A stretch of DNA of 64,000 nt from Metridium senile (GCA_949775045.1 OX459098.1:14510207-14574206), one strand, 5' to 3'; shown: positions 1-11,440, counted from the stretch's first letter. A program made the numbers and translations. Notes: a model not told the origin generated them from the sequence alone.

Positions 1-528
1 TGGATGAATAGATGAAAGTAATGAATGGATGGATGGATGAATAGATGAAAGTAATGAATGGATGGATGAATAGATGAAAGTAATAAATGGATGGATGAAT
101 AGATGAAGGTAATGAATGGATGGATGAATAGATGAAAGTAATGAATGGATGGATGAATAGATGAAAGTAATGAATGGATGGATGAATGGATGAAAGTAAT
201 GAATGGATGGATGAATAGATGAAAGTAATAAATGGATGGATGAATAGATGAAAGTAATGAATGGATGGATGAATAGATGAAAGTAATGAATGGATGGATG
301 AATAGATGAAGGTAATGAATGGATGGATGAATAGATGAAAGTAATGAATGGATGGATGAATAGATGAAAGTAATGAATGGATGGATGAATAGATGAAAGT
401 AATGAATGGATGGATGAATTGATGAAAGTAATGAATGGATGGATGAATAGATGAAAGTAATGAATGGATGGATGAATAGATGAAAGTAATGAATGGATGG
501 ATGAATAGATGAAAGTAATGAATGGGTA
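1..528. repeat. 29-bp tandem satellite
   Basis: About 18 head-to-tail copies of a 29-bp unit containing GGATGGATGAATAGATGAAA, with only scattered single-base variants, and still running at the left window edge. A lone degraded unit recurs near 600-630. No coding potential; stop codons occur in every unit. Confidence 0.95.
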
Positions 529-639
529 CACGCGATAGAAGAATGATAATAATAATATAATGTATGAAAGACTGAATAGATGTAAAATAATTAACCAATG
601 AATGGATGGATGAATAGATGAAAGTAATAATTGGATGGA

Positions 640-800
640 TGGATGGACTTGTTTATTCATTTATTTATTCCTTTTTATTCATTTATTTATTTATTTATTC
701 ATTTATTTATTTATTCATTTATTCATTCATTTATTTATTCATTTTTTATTCATTTATTGATTCATTTTTTATTTATTTGTTCATTCTGTTATTTTTCTTT
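640..800. repeat. ATTT/ATTC-rich low-complexity DNA
   Basis: Irregular run of ATTT and ATTC tetranucleotides just after the satellite. It yields a spurious Phe/Ile/Tyr-rich reading frame that is not a gene. Confidence 0.85.
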
Positions 801-1032
801 GATTTGGTAGACATATTGAATAGTCTAATAGGTGCTCTGCTTTTCCCACGAACAACAGAAAAAGCCATGCTTAAACAAGGTTATTAGGGTTATTTAGAAT
901 GTTGTAGGTTCGATGACTATCCCGTGACCGGGTTCCCTGTGGTAAACAGTAGTAGACGGTGGATTGTTTTATGTCACAGTTATTCAATTCTTCAACATTG
1001 TCGTGAAAGATGAGATTGCAAACTGAATGCTC

Positions 1033-1310
1033 CATATCAGTTCATTAATAATTCATGAGAAGTTTACAAAAGAAATCGTAACCATGACGAGTGTTTTAAC
1101 TGAAGATAAAGATTCACCCTAATTTACATAAACTTTAAACTGAATTTTCTCTATTAAACTTTCATAGATCCTTGATTTTTTTTACAAAAACACAAAATAT
1201 AGGTTGGAGTTTTTGAAGCCGTTCAATACACTCGCAGATCGTGTTGTATCAGGTTTAAAACCAGTTGGCAAATCCTGATAAAACACTCCTGCTCGTTTAT
1301 TTAAATATAC
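1033..1310 (+). repeat. Dispersed repeat, inverted copy of 61060-61330
   Basis: Roughly 270 bp that matches 61060-61330 in the opposite orientation, for example the segment containing TAACTGAAGATAAAGATTCA and the stretch around ATAGGTTGGAGTTTTTGAAG. The two copies lie 60 kb apart. No coding capacity seen; class unknown. Confidence 0.8.
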
Positions 1311-2035
1311 ATAAAATTCCTTCATTTAACGCGTAAATGATTTTTCAATCTCGTTCCTAATAGAGATCCCATCGAGCAAGCGCAGTAAGAAAAACGACTA
1401 TCTATCTAAAATTGTCAATTTCGCTCCTATCCATAGGTAACGCAGCGTGATATTTTCTTCGTTCTTCTCAAAACCACAAAATGCTTAGTAACCGCGCCAG
1501 GGAGATTTTGAATACTCATGCTTTGCGCGCCGCGTTCACCGCTCAGCTTGGATAGTGTAATATTCTTCCCCGGGTATTGTTATTCATGAGATGGTAATAA
1601 GGAATGGGGATAGCTCTGGCCTTCCCCACGCCTACACAATTTCAGTACTCGTTGCCAATAACATACAACCATACTCGCTCTCCAAAATAATTACTCATTC
1701 TTCTAACTTTATTATAAGGTAAACTTAGTAACAACTAACATCATCACTCTTTCCCAAACCTTATCCAATCCTTACCTAAATATTATTTACCATTACTTAA
1801 ATTATCTGTAGAGTGGCTGTTGTATGAGTAATGGGTATTAACCGTGGCAGTACTGTACAGTTATGGTAATGTTACCGATGAATTTTTGAATGTTTCTGTT
1901 TATTTCGAGACAGTATGGTCATTTTCCACCTCATACAAAAACCGCTCTACTCCCATAACATTATGTTAAAGAAGCGCATATTTTTCCAATGACCTTAAAT
2001 TTACTAACCACTACAGAACCACTGCGTTCACTAGT

Positions 2036-2356
2036 TTAATTGCCAAAAGCCTGAGAAAAACCTTCTAACGAGTTTGTGCGCCTATACATCTCGCCCGTAT
2101 CAGTAGGCAAATTTGCTAGCCTCGCCGCTGCTCCCTCCGGATTGATCACCTGCTTTAACTTTATGTAGTGCAAAGCGGTCTTGCTACTCTTCCACCCGAC
2201 GTGGTCCATGATTTCATGAAGGCTTATGCCCTCTAAGGCCAAAGAGACGGCTGCACCGCTACGAAAACAATGTAAGGTGAGCTGTTTATCGGAAAACCGG
2301 CCACCCAACAGTGATGTATAAAAATTCAGGCGCGCCTGGGCTTTAGTAGTCTGCAA
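2036..2356 (-). pseudogene. DIRS tyrosine recombinase, C-terminal part
   Basis: A 106-residue frame with the tyrosine recombinase catalytic signature: HCFR (HxxR box), then HVGW about 30 residues on, then HYI with the nucleophilic tyrosine. The spacing fits DIRS/Crypton-type recombinases. The N-terminal arm-binding part is not visible, so the domain is truncated or frameshifted upstream. It would integrate the circular DNA intermediate of the element. Function now is unlikely. Confidence 0.75.
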
Positions 2357-2559
2357 GCAACATGGACTAACAGTATTCGTCTTAGTTATCTTAATGATTT
2401 AGTGAAATAAGACTGTCAAAAACGCGTTACTCGACACGCCCACATTGTAGCTGGACATGGTATAAGGGTGTAACCAGACTTAAAAGGAGCAAGCAGGACA
2501 TGACGCTCTCCCTTTTTGCCTAGACAAACTCTCTCTGAGCAGCGTGCCATTAGCTCCGG

Positions 2560-2808
2560 TCACCAATACGAGTTAGGCGTGAGCTCTGGGACGATTATAG
2601 AAAAGGGCCTCTTGAAGCTAACCAATAACCGAAGCACGGGACCTATCAGGTTAAAGGGAGGAAAGACATACGGATTCATCATATCTGGTGCAACATGCAG
2701 ATCTTGGGCAAACGAGTTCACACCCCTTGACATAGGGCTTGGTGCAGGAGAAAAATGGGCTAAAGGAATATTGTTCTTGCCTCTCACCACATTAGAATCC
2801 AGGGCCAT
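2560..2808 (-). pseudogene. DIRS RT/RNase H C-terminal fragment
   Basis: An 82-residue frame with a run FSPAPSPMSRGVNSFAQDL followed by NPYVFPPF and NLIGPVLRLL. This Ser/Pro plus VFPPF-LIGP pattern is typical of the region after RNase H in DIRS polyproteins. It lies between RT and recombinase, as expected, but most of the RNase H core is missing, suggesting an internal deletion near 2810-2870. The overlapping plus-strand frame at 2516-2851 is its shadow. Confidence 0.55.
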
Positions 2809-2869
2809 GAGGTCAAAAGAGTGCCCCGTTTTGCCTCCGTTTTGCCTCTAATGGCGTACACCAGTGCCT

Positions 2870-3814
2870 TCATCTCCTTAGAAGAGATGTTAAGCGTCTT
2901 GTCATCGACCTCCCAATCCTCTGGATCTCGCTTAAGTTAACTGTATCCTTCCCCGCACGTTCAGGTCGAACTTTACTGATCTCTTTAATGAACAGTTTTG
3001 CTGCAGGTACTGCCAACGAAAAAGAGATACATTTGCCCTGGAAACGCTGAAGCGTTTTTAGTGGTATGGGCTGCTTGCTAGAGAGAATGAGTTCCCTTAA
3101 AATAGCAAACGACTCCTTCTTGCGTTGTGGAATCAGGAACGACTGTTTCTCAGAGTCAACAGTAAGGCCCAGATATTCTAATGATGTTGTAGGAGCGAGA
3201 ACAGACTTCTTTATGCCAATTGTATAGCCCAAAGCTATCAGCACAGAAAGTACCACATAGAGGGCAGCTTCTGCTGCTTCATAACGGAAATCTTTCGGAC
3301 GCTCCTGTGGCAACTTAGCCCACCGACCGGTCGCAGTAATGAGCTCACCATTCAAACGATCGTCTATATACAAGGAGCAAGGGACCCCTTGAGATCTCAA
3401 GAACCCTGTTGCTGCCAGACCAATGGTATGATATATATAGGGTGAGATTTTCCATCCAAAAGGTAGCGTTCTGCATACCAACCATAGACCACCAAATGAG
3501 AAACCTACATAAGTTTGAGAGCTTTCTGTGACCATCACGTGGTCATAACCGGACTTATCGTTACACTTCGTGATAAATGACGACTTGTAAACATAACGGG
3601 GAACATCCGCTAAGCGATCTAATACGAAGGGAGCATCTCTCATCCAGAGGTCCAGGAACCTCGCGTCCAAACATAGTCGAGGTTTTGATGGCTCAACTGT
3701 CAATGGCATCACCAGATGCGGCGGGTCATCAGGACCAACCTCTCCCCACACTCTAAACGCACCAGTTGTAAGACGACTTAGTATTTCCTGAACTCTGAAT
3801 ATTTTTTTTTTCAA
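2870..3814 (-). pseudogene. DIRS reverse transcriptase domain
   Basis: A 314-residue frame with RT motifs in order: KPRLCLDARFLDL near residue 45, DKSGYDHVMV near 90, LPFGWKISPYIYH near 117, and the catalytic SLYIDDRLN with its Asp pair near 150. DKSGYDH plus LPFGWKISPYIYH is the DIRS style. The N-terminal fingers continue in another frame at 3811-4062, so at least one frameshift separates them. The longest intact piece of the element. Confidence 0.8.
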
Positions 3815-4216
3815 GACGGGTGATTCGGAAACATCTTACGTGGGGGTAATTCCGTCTCATACCTTGCTCCTTTAAAGGACCCCGAAAATGACTGAGAAAA
3901 TTTCAGGATGTCCACCTTGTTCTTTATCCACTCCCGAATTTGCTCCTTTTGTGGATGCTCATGGAGAAGTTCTTCCCATGCCAGGATAATTCTGATGGAC
4001 ACCCCCGACTGAAACATTTTTGGGATCTCTAAGCCTGAGCGTATGCAGATCAGGGACCACACCCGTTGAGATTACTTCTCTCCAGCACACTGGAGTTTGT
4101 TGCCCCTCCTGACCGGGAACGCCGTCGATATCCACCCATGACTGATTAATTTGGAACTTTTTTGACTCGATTGCTTTAGCCTTTTTCCGGAACTCCAACC
4201 ACTTCCGGAACTCCAA
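3811..4216 (-). pseudogene. DIRS RT N-terminus and Gag-proximal remnant
   Basis: Two overlapping minus-strand frames (3811-4062 and 3959-4216) feed into the RT frame. The first has EQIREWIKNKVDILKF and ends ELPPRKMFPNHPS, a normal lead-in to a DIRS RT; the second is basic and helical. They overlap out of frame, which indicates decay. Confidence 0.45.
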
Positions 4217-4700
4217 GCATCGTTTGAAGGCTCGAATCTCCTCTTATGTCCCGTTGTCTGGGAAAAAACGGTTCAAAACAGGCTTCAAACACAGACAAGC
4301 GGATAGAGCCAAAGCACATTAAAATTAAACATCATTTTCGACGTAATAGGATACCAACGGCTTCCCGATCAGGAGAGAGCAACTTCAACACGCCTGTATT
4401 CAGGTCGTCTGGTGATTTGCCGTAGTGGAAAACCAGCAGGAGTTGTTCACCCCGATTGAGAACCAAAAAATAAAACTGTAAATATCCTTCCCCAAAGATA
4501 AGAAATATGCCTAATATGCCCTTTATTCTTAATATACAGCTTTTTAGGGCCTAATAACACAAAATTTTTTATAAAAAAATAAACACTGCCAATAAATAAT
4601 GGGGACTCACAAAAATTCCCTCAGGGCACCTCATCTTTATATTACTGTCTATATATATTTACATGCGGAAGCAAAATACAAGAGAAGGTGAAAAACGTGA

Positions 4701-5065
4701 GAGACGTGGTGGCCTAGCGGTCAGCGTGTCGGACTCCGGCTCTAATGGTCTGGGTTCGATTCCTGGCCCGGGCGATTACGGTGTGTCCTTGGGCAAGATA
4801 CTTTACTCTCTCAGTGCCTCGTCTTCTCGGATAAGGACGTAAAGCCGGAGGTCCCGTCTGCCTTCACTCTGACTATGTTACAAGGTGGACGTAAAAGAAC
4901 CACTGAGGACGTAACCAAATCTCTGGCCGTGACCACCCTCAGTGACTGCCTCACTCTCATACGTACACTGGAATTTGGGAACCCGTTACTGGAGATATTC
5001 TCTGTGGGTTTATCCCTGCCTAGTGGCGAATCTTGTAAATAACAAAAAATAAATAAATAAATAAA
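4701..5065 (+). mobile_element. tRNA-derived SINE
   Basis: The head carries a pol III A box (TGGCCTAGCGG, 4710-4720) and B box (GGTTCGATTCC, 4753-4763) at tRNA spacing. The body contains GTGTCCTTGGGCAAGATACT, a motif I recall from many marine-animal SINEs, and the tail ends in AATAAATAAATAAATAAA. It is inserted inside the DIRS element, in the opposite orientation, so it is younger than that element. Confidence 0.8.
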
Positions 5066-5291
5066 AACAAAGGATCACTGAATGCAATCTTTAATTTGTT
5101 ATGAATAATTCCCAAATATAATAGTTTAATATGCAAGTGAATAAATCATTTATTCCCTTTTATGGTCTATAAATAAAAAACCCTATAAATCAAATCATAC
5201 ACCAAATGAATTAATCATATCATTTATTTCAAGTTCTAGACTGTATTTACGTCATACATTTGCTTATACATTCCTTGGTCTGTCTATCTAT

Positions 5292-5585
5292 TCACTCTTG
5301 ATGTAGGAGGCTTCGGTGCCTGACTGCCCTGGTTCCGGCGCTCTGGGCAAGCGCCCTGGTAATGCCCATACCTATGGTACCAATAGCACTGCACAATTGC
5401 ACGGCCAAACCGTACTTGATTTTTTCTATTATACGGACCCGGACGGGACATCCTCGCGTTCGAGCCTTAGACGCTTTATCCACCTTCGCGATCATATCCA
5501 TAACTTTCTCTTGGTCCTTATCTCCCAAGAGCACCTCAAGATACTGCTTGAATTGGTCCAAGGGCACGGACGCCTTTTCCCTCAT
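5292..5585 (-). pseudogene. Gag-like fragment with degenerate zinc knuckle
   Basis: A 97-residue minus-strand frame, with a helical part (LDQFKQYLEVLLGDKDQEKV) then a basic part. In the +1-shifted frame of the same strand (about 5390-5320) there is CYWYHRYGHYQGACPERR. This has the exact CX2CX4HX4C spacing of a retroviral-type zinc knuckle, but with the second Cys changed to Tyr. It is therefore a frameshifted nucleocapsid-type Gag remnant, placed where the DIRS ORF1 should be. Confidence 0.5.
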
Positions 5586-5769
5586 GGTTTTAAGACAAGC
5601 GTTTGTTCATTAGTCCACGTACACAAATCGTAAATTCAACTCCGCTAATGAACCAAAATTATTCAGGAATAAAAAATAGCCCAAAAAATCGATAAAATTA
5701 CATACAACCATAAAACATGATCTGGACATAGCAACATTTATCTTAACGCAACGGCCACACACTGAGAGA

Positions 5770-6395
5770 ATTGCCACACAGGCAATATTCAAGCCTAACA
5801 GGCAATATCAGCAATATTTCAAGCCGCATAGACAATTCCAAGCCACACAGGCATTAAACAAACAGGCATTTAACAAAGCCACACAGGCATTAAACAAGCC
5901 ACACAGGCATTAAACAAGCCACACAGGCATTAAACAGGCCACACAGGCATTAAACAAGCCACACATGCATTAAACAAGCCACACAAGCATTAAACAAGCC
6001 ACACAGGCATTAAACAAGCCACACAGGCATTAAACAAGCCACACAAGCATTAAACAAGCCGCACAGGCATTAAACAAGCCACACAGGCATTAAACAAGCC
6101 ACACAGGCATTAAACAAGCCACACAGGCATTTAACAAAAACCACACAGGCATTAAACAAGCCACACAGGCATTAAAACAAGCCACACAGGCGTTAAAACA
6201 AGCCACACAAGCATTAAACAAGCCACACAGGCATTAAACAAGCCACACAGGCATTAAACAAGCCACACAGGCATTAAACAAGCCACACAGGCATTTAACA
6301 AAAACCACACAGGCATTTAACAAAAAACACACAGGCATTTAACAAAAAAACACACAGGCATTTAACAAAAAACCACACAGGCATTAAACAAGCAT
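5770..6395. repeat. 20-bp tandem array inside the DIRS element
   Basis: About 28 units of AAGCCACACAGGCATTAAAC, becoming irregular at both ends (units with extra A, or CATTTAACAAAAA). It separates the Gag-like N-terminus from the zinc-knuckle part. There are no unique spacers, so it is not a CRISPR. Confidence 0.93.
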
Positions 6396-6783
6396 TTCTG
6401 AAACAAAATGCACTTAAACAAACCGCACTGATAATATACAAGCCACACCAAATACAAATAACCGGCAAAGGAAATATTACATATTAGCGGGGGGAAATTA
6501 TGAATAGCGATAACCGAGATATTAATTTACCGGTAGTAAAAAAAAAATGTTAGTTTACAGTAAATAGAAAACACAAAGAATAACGAGGCTAAAGTTGACA
6601 CAGAGACCTAACACAAACAAAACTAAACTGCCATATCCACGTGCAAAGACGATACAAGAATGCAAACACGACCAAAACTGCGAACTATAACCACACTAGC
6701 TAAAAAAAAATACTACCTCAAAAACATAACGCCACAAAACGACTTAAAACGGAACCAACACACTATAGCGAGAGGAATATTAC

Positions 6784-6987
6784 CTGAGGCGCTGCAACGT
6801 CCTGAGCGTCAGGAGCAGCGTTCTGGACAACGTTTTGTGCTTCGACCTGAGCAGCATTTTGATCAGCATTCGGAACAGCATTCTGTGGAGCGTTTTGGGC
6901 CGCATTTACAGGCGGAACAATTGCTGGTGGGTTTAAGACTCGAACAACTTCGCCCTGAGATGGAGCAGCAGGAACTTGGTCGGCCAT
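6784..6987 (-). CDS. Gag-like N-terminal exon or ORF start of the DIRS element
   Basis: Sixty-eight codons from ATG at 6987: MADQVPAAPSQGEVVRVL, then an Asn/Gln/Ala/Pro-rich stretch of near-repeats (QNAPQNAVPNADQNAA), ending CCTCAG at a GT-starting donor (GTAATA). Beyond it the frame soon stops. The composition suits a disordered Gag N-terminus. The apparent splice donor may be real, or the frame may simply have decayed. The plus-strand ORF over the same bases is a shadow. Confidence 0.45.
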
Positions 6988-7565
6988 GAGAAAGGAAGAC
7001 GGGTTTGAAACGCTAGAGCTATAACGGAGACGATGTTTTCCGCGGCTGCCTCGAGTAGAGTGACACTATAGGCCACGTGAATTGCCTTTTATTATCTCAT
7101 TTGCATAATGATAATCCCCAGGGAATCAAATTAGCAATGCAAATTGAGTTTGCATAGGAGCGAAATTGACAATTTTAGCACGTCCTCGTACCCAGCGCTC
7201 CTAAATGAACGACCGAGGTGCTCTGGGTAAGAGAATGTTTTATCACCAAAACATACGCATGCGCAGACAAAAATATATGCTCATTGTACAAAGAAACAAG
7301 TCGGTGCAAGTACGAAAATATTTAATGGTATATCATTGAATTTAAACCAATAAATTAATATATCCATACTACGTCATCGTGACGTACTCCAATATTCATA
7401 GTTAATTAAGCAATACTGGTCAGCGGCAATAGTTCGGGAGGTATTTTTAGGAAATCAACAATACTAAAAATATATAGGGGTTTGACTGAGTTGAGTATTG
7501 AAGACGGCAAACTATTGCTTCTGACAAGTGATTTTACACGATTAGTTTAACAGTTTGGTATGGTG

Positions 7566-7700
7566 TTAGTGCCGGTGTTTTCGATCCATTCTTTCTTTCA
7601 AGGTCTGCCAGTAGTTTTGGTCGTTGGTTTGTTGTTTCTCTGGTATTCCCTCGCAGTACATACTGGCCAGTGAACAGAAATTCTCGACTGTCCTTTTGAG
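7566..7700 (-). CDS. Terminal exon of an unrecognised minus-strand gene
   Basis: After a strong acceptor (TTTTCTGTTTCAG, 7701-7713 on the minus strand) there are 44 codons and a TAA in phase 0. Visible pieces are LKRTVENFCSLASMYCEG and NYWQTLKERMDRKHRH. The composition is charged and protein-like, unlike the surrounding AT-rich DNA. It has no ATG of its own, so upstream exons at higher coordinates are required; I could not locate them. Product unknown. It could also be a remnant of a mobile element. Confidence 0.4.
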   Translation of the reverse strand, partial: LKRTVENFCSLASMYCEGIPEKQQTNDQNYWQTLKERMDRKHRH

Positions 7701-7739
7701 CTGAAACAGAAAACGATGACTATGAGATTGAAGGATGAC

Positions 7740-7870
7740 TTAGGTGATTATCGTTATCATCATCGTTATCACCGTCGTCATCGTCGTTATCATTATCATC
7801 GTTGTCGTCGTCATTATCTTCATCGTTATCGCCATCATCGTCATCATCGTCATCATTATTATCATCGTTA
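7740..7870. repeat. (ATC/GTT)n imperfect trinucleotide tract
   Basis: Interrupted ATC/GTC/GTT triplets, open in several frames only because of low complexity. Confidence 0.9.
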
Positions 7871-8264
7871 TGTATTTAATATTCCTTTTAAATATATATA
7901 ATTTCTCTCAGCCAATCAGAGCGCGTGATTTAAATCAAATATTTTATAAACTCTGATATAAAATATATTCATTAAATATTAAAACTCTAACAGGCTCACA
8001 TAAACTACTAGAAAGACATCATAATTATAGCCGTCGTTTACACAAAGTTAAATGTAAATTTCGTGTGTAATAATGACCAGTGTTTAGTATTATGATTAAT
8101 ACAAGTACACGCAAATGCCTGGTATGACGTCACACAGTCATTAACATAATGGATGTATAAACCTTTATAACTTAAATCAAAAAAAATATTTCACTATTTA
8201 ACTATTCACACATGTATAATCAATACAAATAGAAATAGAAATAAATCACTTTTTTAACGTCTCA

Positions 8265-8600
8265 AATCTTCTAGCCGGACACCTGTGCCCTACTACTACT
8301 ACTACTACTACTAATAATAATTTATTACTTATATGAAGGCGCAAATTAGCATTTGGATATGATCAAATGCACCTATAAAATTATTACATTCTATTGAAAA
8401 AATTAAATATAGAAATTAATAAAATATGTTATTATGTATACATATAAAAACTAAGTTACATGCAAGTGAAATATCCTATATATAATAAAATGTCAGTAAA
8501 ATCTAATTGGGGAGACTCAGACACACACTTACTACCTCTACGTTAATTATTTTGCACACAACTCGGCTCACATGTTCATTCTTTTTTACAGAAAGTATTG
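8265..8600 (-). mobile_element. SINE-family copy interrupted by a LINE 3' fragment
   Basis: 8265-8295 and 8510-8600 match 29577-29710 closely (shared TCACTTTTTTAACGTCTCAA and CTCACATGTTCATT). The 215 bp between them is extra and begins with a (CTA)n/AATAATAA tract next to a short hairpin (AAGGCGCA with TGCACC), which resembles a LINE 3' end. This is a nested insertion. Confidence 0.6.
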
Positions 8601-8958
8601 TATTAGAGGTGTGGTTAAATATAGAATGTATTTGTTTCGCGGAAGACAAACATATCACCGTCTAACCAAGATGGTGTGTTGAGATAATACAAGCGCTCAA
8701 AGTAATTGATTTTTGGCTTTGTTTGAATGTTTTATCTTATCTTTTGGCAGCTGTCGAAACTATTTCATATCGATTGGTCTTTAACAAACAACAAAAACGA
8801 GCAGGTTGAATTGAAGGAGGAAGTTTGCATGTGAAAAGAACCTTAATAAACTATATAGGTATTTAATGGCAGCCATGTTTGTTGGCAAGTAATAATAATA
8901 ATGATGATGATGATGATGATGATCACCCATTGATTTCTGAAAATAGCCCTGAAAATAA

Positions 8959-9180
8959 GTACCATTCAATACACTCAAATGGTCGCGGTCCATTCAACAC
9001 TGTGTGAGAGCACCAGATGACGACTTCATCAAACAACTGACTTTTGACGATTATTTTCGGGGCGAGTCGAAAAAATCGGGCATCCTGGACACCACTTGGA
9101 GACAAGTGATGACAGCAGCTAAAACTGAACACAATTTAAAACCAGACGAAGAACTACAACTTTTGATGGCTTCAAAATGA
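8959..9180 (+). CDS. Open terminal exon, unrecognised protein
   Basis: Seventy-three sense codons and a TGA, open from a TAA at 8956. There is no early ATG, so it would be reached by splicing or be a 5'-truncated copy. Pieces: DDDFIKQLTFDDYFRGESKK, SGILDTTWRQVMTAAKTEHN and KPDEELQLLMASK at the end. Charged, balanced composition suggests genuine protein-coding ancestry. I do not recognise the family. No upstream plus-strand exon is convincing, so a retrocopy fragment is equally possible. Confidence 0.4.
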   Translation, partial: VPFNTLKWSRSIQHCVRAPDDDFIKQLTFDDYFRGESKKSGILDTTWRQVMTAAKTEHNLKPDEELQLLMASK

Positions 9181-9559
9181 CACATGGTATTCTACGGATG
9201 CCAACCACAATGTCTACAGCAAACATGTTCGCTGAAGATGTGGAATGAAATTGATTGATTGAACATTCGTGGGACAAACGAACAACATTCTATTTATCTC
9301 ATATCTACAATGAATGGCCGTTATAATTTTAATTTCGACATTTCTTGAAATCTTGGTATCGAGAAAGGAAAGGCCCATCGCTTTTCTTATATAAATAGCA
9401 GTACTTTTATCGTTTTATATGTTTTTAGGTGGTATCTCTTAGCCGTGCCACGCCCTTTTAAGAGGACTTGAAAGTTTTTTAACCCCTGAGTCCCCCCAGG
9501 GAGAAACGATTAAAAATACTCTTTACTAAGATAAATGGTTAATTGTTACTCTCATAGAA

Positions 9560-10225
9560 AAGTAACTGTGGATGCATCAATTTACTCAGTTATTTGAGTA
9601 ACCACTACTCAGTCGTCTTTGCAGTGAGTGACTGTGGATGCATCGATTTACTCAGTCATTTGAGTAACCACTACTCAGTCGTCTTTGCAGTGAGTGACTG
9701 TGGATGCATCGATTTACTCAGTTATTTGAGTAACCACTACTCAGTCGTTTTCACAGTGAGTAACTGTGGATGCATCGATTTACTCAGTTATTTGAGTAAC
9801 CACTACTCAGTCGTCTTTGCAGTGAGTGACTGTGGATGCATCGATTTACTCAGTTATTTGAGTAACCACTACTCAGTCGTCTTTGCAGTGAGTAACTGTG
9901 GATGCATCGATTTACTCAGTCATTCGAGTAACCACTACTCAGTCGTTTTTTGCAGTGAGTGACTGTGGATGCATCGATTTACTCAGTTATTTGAGTAACC
10001 ACTACTCAGTCGTTTTCACAGTGAGTAACTGTGGATGCATCGATTTACTCAGTTATTTGAGTAACCACTACTCAGTCGTCTTTGCAGTGAGTGACTGTGG
10101 ATGCATCGATTTACTCAGTTATTTGAGTAACCACTACTCAGTCGTCTTTGCAGTGAGTGACTGTGGATGCATCGATTTACTCAGTTATTTGAGCAACTAT
10201 AATTCGGTTGATTTTCCAGTGAGTC
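9560..10225 (+). repeat. 66-bp tandem array, first copy
   Basis: About ten units of 66 bp. Each contains GACTGTGGATGCATCGATTT and a palindrome TTACTCA-6 nt-TGAGTAA. Because 66 is divisible by three, an ORF (repeating SNHYSVVFAVSDCGCIDLLS) stays open; I regard it as non-coding. The same unit occurs at 14133-14470, 19010-19080 and 19985-20125. Confidence 0.93.
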
Positions 10226-11440
10226 AAACTGTGGATTCACTCTTGAATTTACTCCGATCTTTTTTACAGTGCATTAAAGATAGTAAACATGTGTTAAAAA
10301 TAACAAGCTGGCAATAACAATCCTACTTGATTGCTCATTTCCTGAGCGGGTAAACACGAATTAAGGTCTGATTGCAATTTCCTATTTGATCTCTGAGTTG
10401 TTCGATTTGAGTCGACAATCTATCACATAAGATCTACATCAAAATTACAGCTGAAGATTGTAACTATTTAGCAAATCGATTAGCCTGCTAATACACTTTG
10501 TCATTGCGCTTTTAGTATGCTAATCTAGTTGAAATAGATCTTAGTATAGGTATTTATAGACCAAGAACAAAAGAACGACCGAATTATCACCATTCAGTCA
10601 GTCAGACTGCACTCATATATCCGTAAAACAAAACTAACAATGTATCTCCCTTAAATCAAATAGCTTTGCAAAACTAAGCCTAAGAAATATGGAAAGAGCG
10701 CCTTGCTATTATTAAAATAGCAACGTTTTAGCTTAAAATACACAATACGTGAGAAATTGCAGTAAAATATAAAAAAATTCGTTTGGAATATTCGTTGCCA
10801 TTCAACTCGTTTTTCCATACATATATTAGTTATCTGATCTTTTGCACTTTTACTAAGATTCAGCTTTTCAAACAGCCTGTTTCTGATAGTTAAAAAATAC
10901 ATTTCTTTCTCAATGGTTCTCCATATAACACTGAAACAAAACCAGAATTTGTTTTAATACGTTCAAACATATATAATGGATTCCAAAAGATTTTTATAGA
11001 GCAAGTTACTCTCGAATTATATTGTACGATGTATTTTTTCAGTTTATTTTTCCTTTCATTTTCTTTTTATATATTTATCTATTGTAATAGTGTCTTTTCT
11101 CATTTATGTATATTATGCCAATATTTGTACTGAGATATTCCTTTAACTCCATAAATATTGTAAATCAGTACTGTGTGATCTCTCACGATGAGCACCGCTC
11201 TTGGAGAAAACACAGAGTCTACATAGGTTTAAATAAAAAGTTGCTCTTTCTAGTTTAGATGCTTATTTTTACAGAGGTAGACGATTTAAGGGATCTCGTG
11301 TCACGTGACAACTTAGTGCAAATCGCCCATTACACTATTTTGTACAAACTAGTGGATATCACTGAAGCAAAACAATACAACTATTGTATCCTTTATTGTA
11401 ATGTGTATTGTGTGGTTCATTCCCTAGTGAATTCTTAGTT
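10226..11440. other. Gene-poor stretch with one exon-like segment
   Basis: AT-rich DNA with no firm gene. On the minus strand a good acceptor (GGTTTTGTTTCAG, ending near 10922) precedes an open stretch containing IWRTIEKEMYFLTIRNRLFE and KSAKDQITNICMEKRVEWQ. I could not pair it with other exons or name a family. The same acceptor read in phase 0 would add six residues and a stop to the peptide exon at 11982-12104. Confidence 0.3.

Larger units (their letters stand above)
1406..7178 (-). mobile_element. DIRS-like tyrosine-recombinase retrotransposon, degraded
   Basis: A 25-bp stretch at 1406-1430 recurs as a perfect inverted repeat at 7154-7178. Between them, in minus-strand order, lie a Gag-like N-terminus (6987-6784), a zinc-knuckle remnant (5585-5292), reverse transcriptase (4216-2870), an RNase H-side fragment (2808-2560) and a tyrosine recombinase C-terminus (2356-2036). 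RT followed by a tyrosine recombinase, with inverted terminal repeats instead of direct LTRs, is the hallmark of DIRS elements. A SINE (4701-5065) and a 20-bp tandem array (5770-6395) sit inside. Frames are broken, so it is not autonomous. The exact termini are an inference from the inverted repeat. Confidence 0.75.

Noticed and set aside
5770..6395. Regular 20-bp repeats resembling a CRISPR array
   Set aside because: Units are head to tail with no unique spacers, lie inside a retroelement, and the DNA is eukaryotic.
6660..6989. Plus-strand ORF rich in Arg/Glu/Gln
   Set aside because: Shadow of the Asn/Gln/Ala-rich Gag-like minus-strand frame.
9594..10317. Long ORFs with repeated SNHYSVVF units as a repeat protein
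   Set aside because: They arise because the 66-bp satellite is divisible by three; there is no start context, splice signal or codon bias, and inverted copies elsewhere do not keep the frame.
10657..10922. Minus-strand exon-like stretch after a strong acceptor
   Set aside because: Sequence looks partly coding but no donor or partner exon fits; not strong enough for a gene call.
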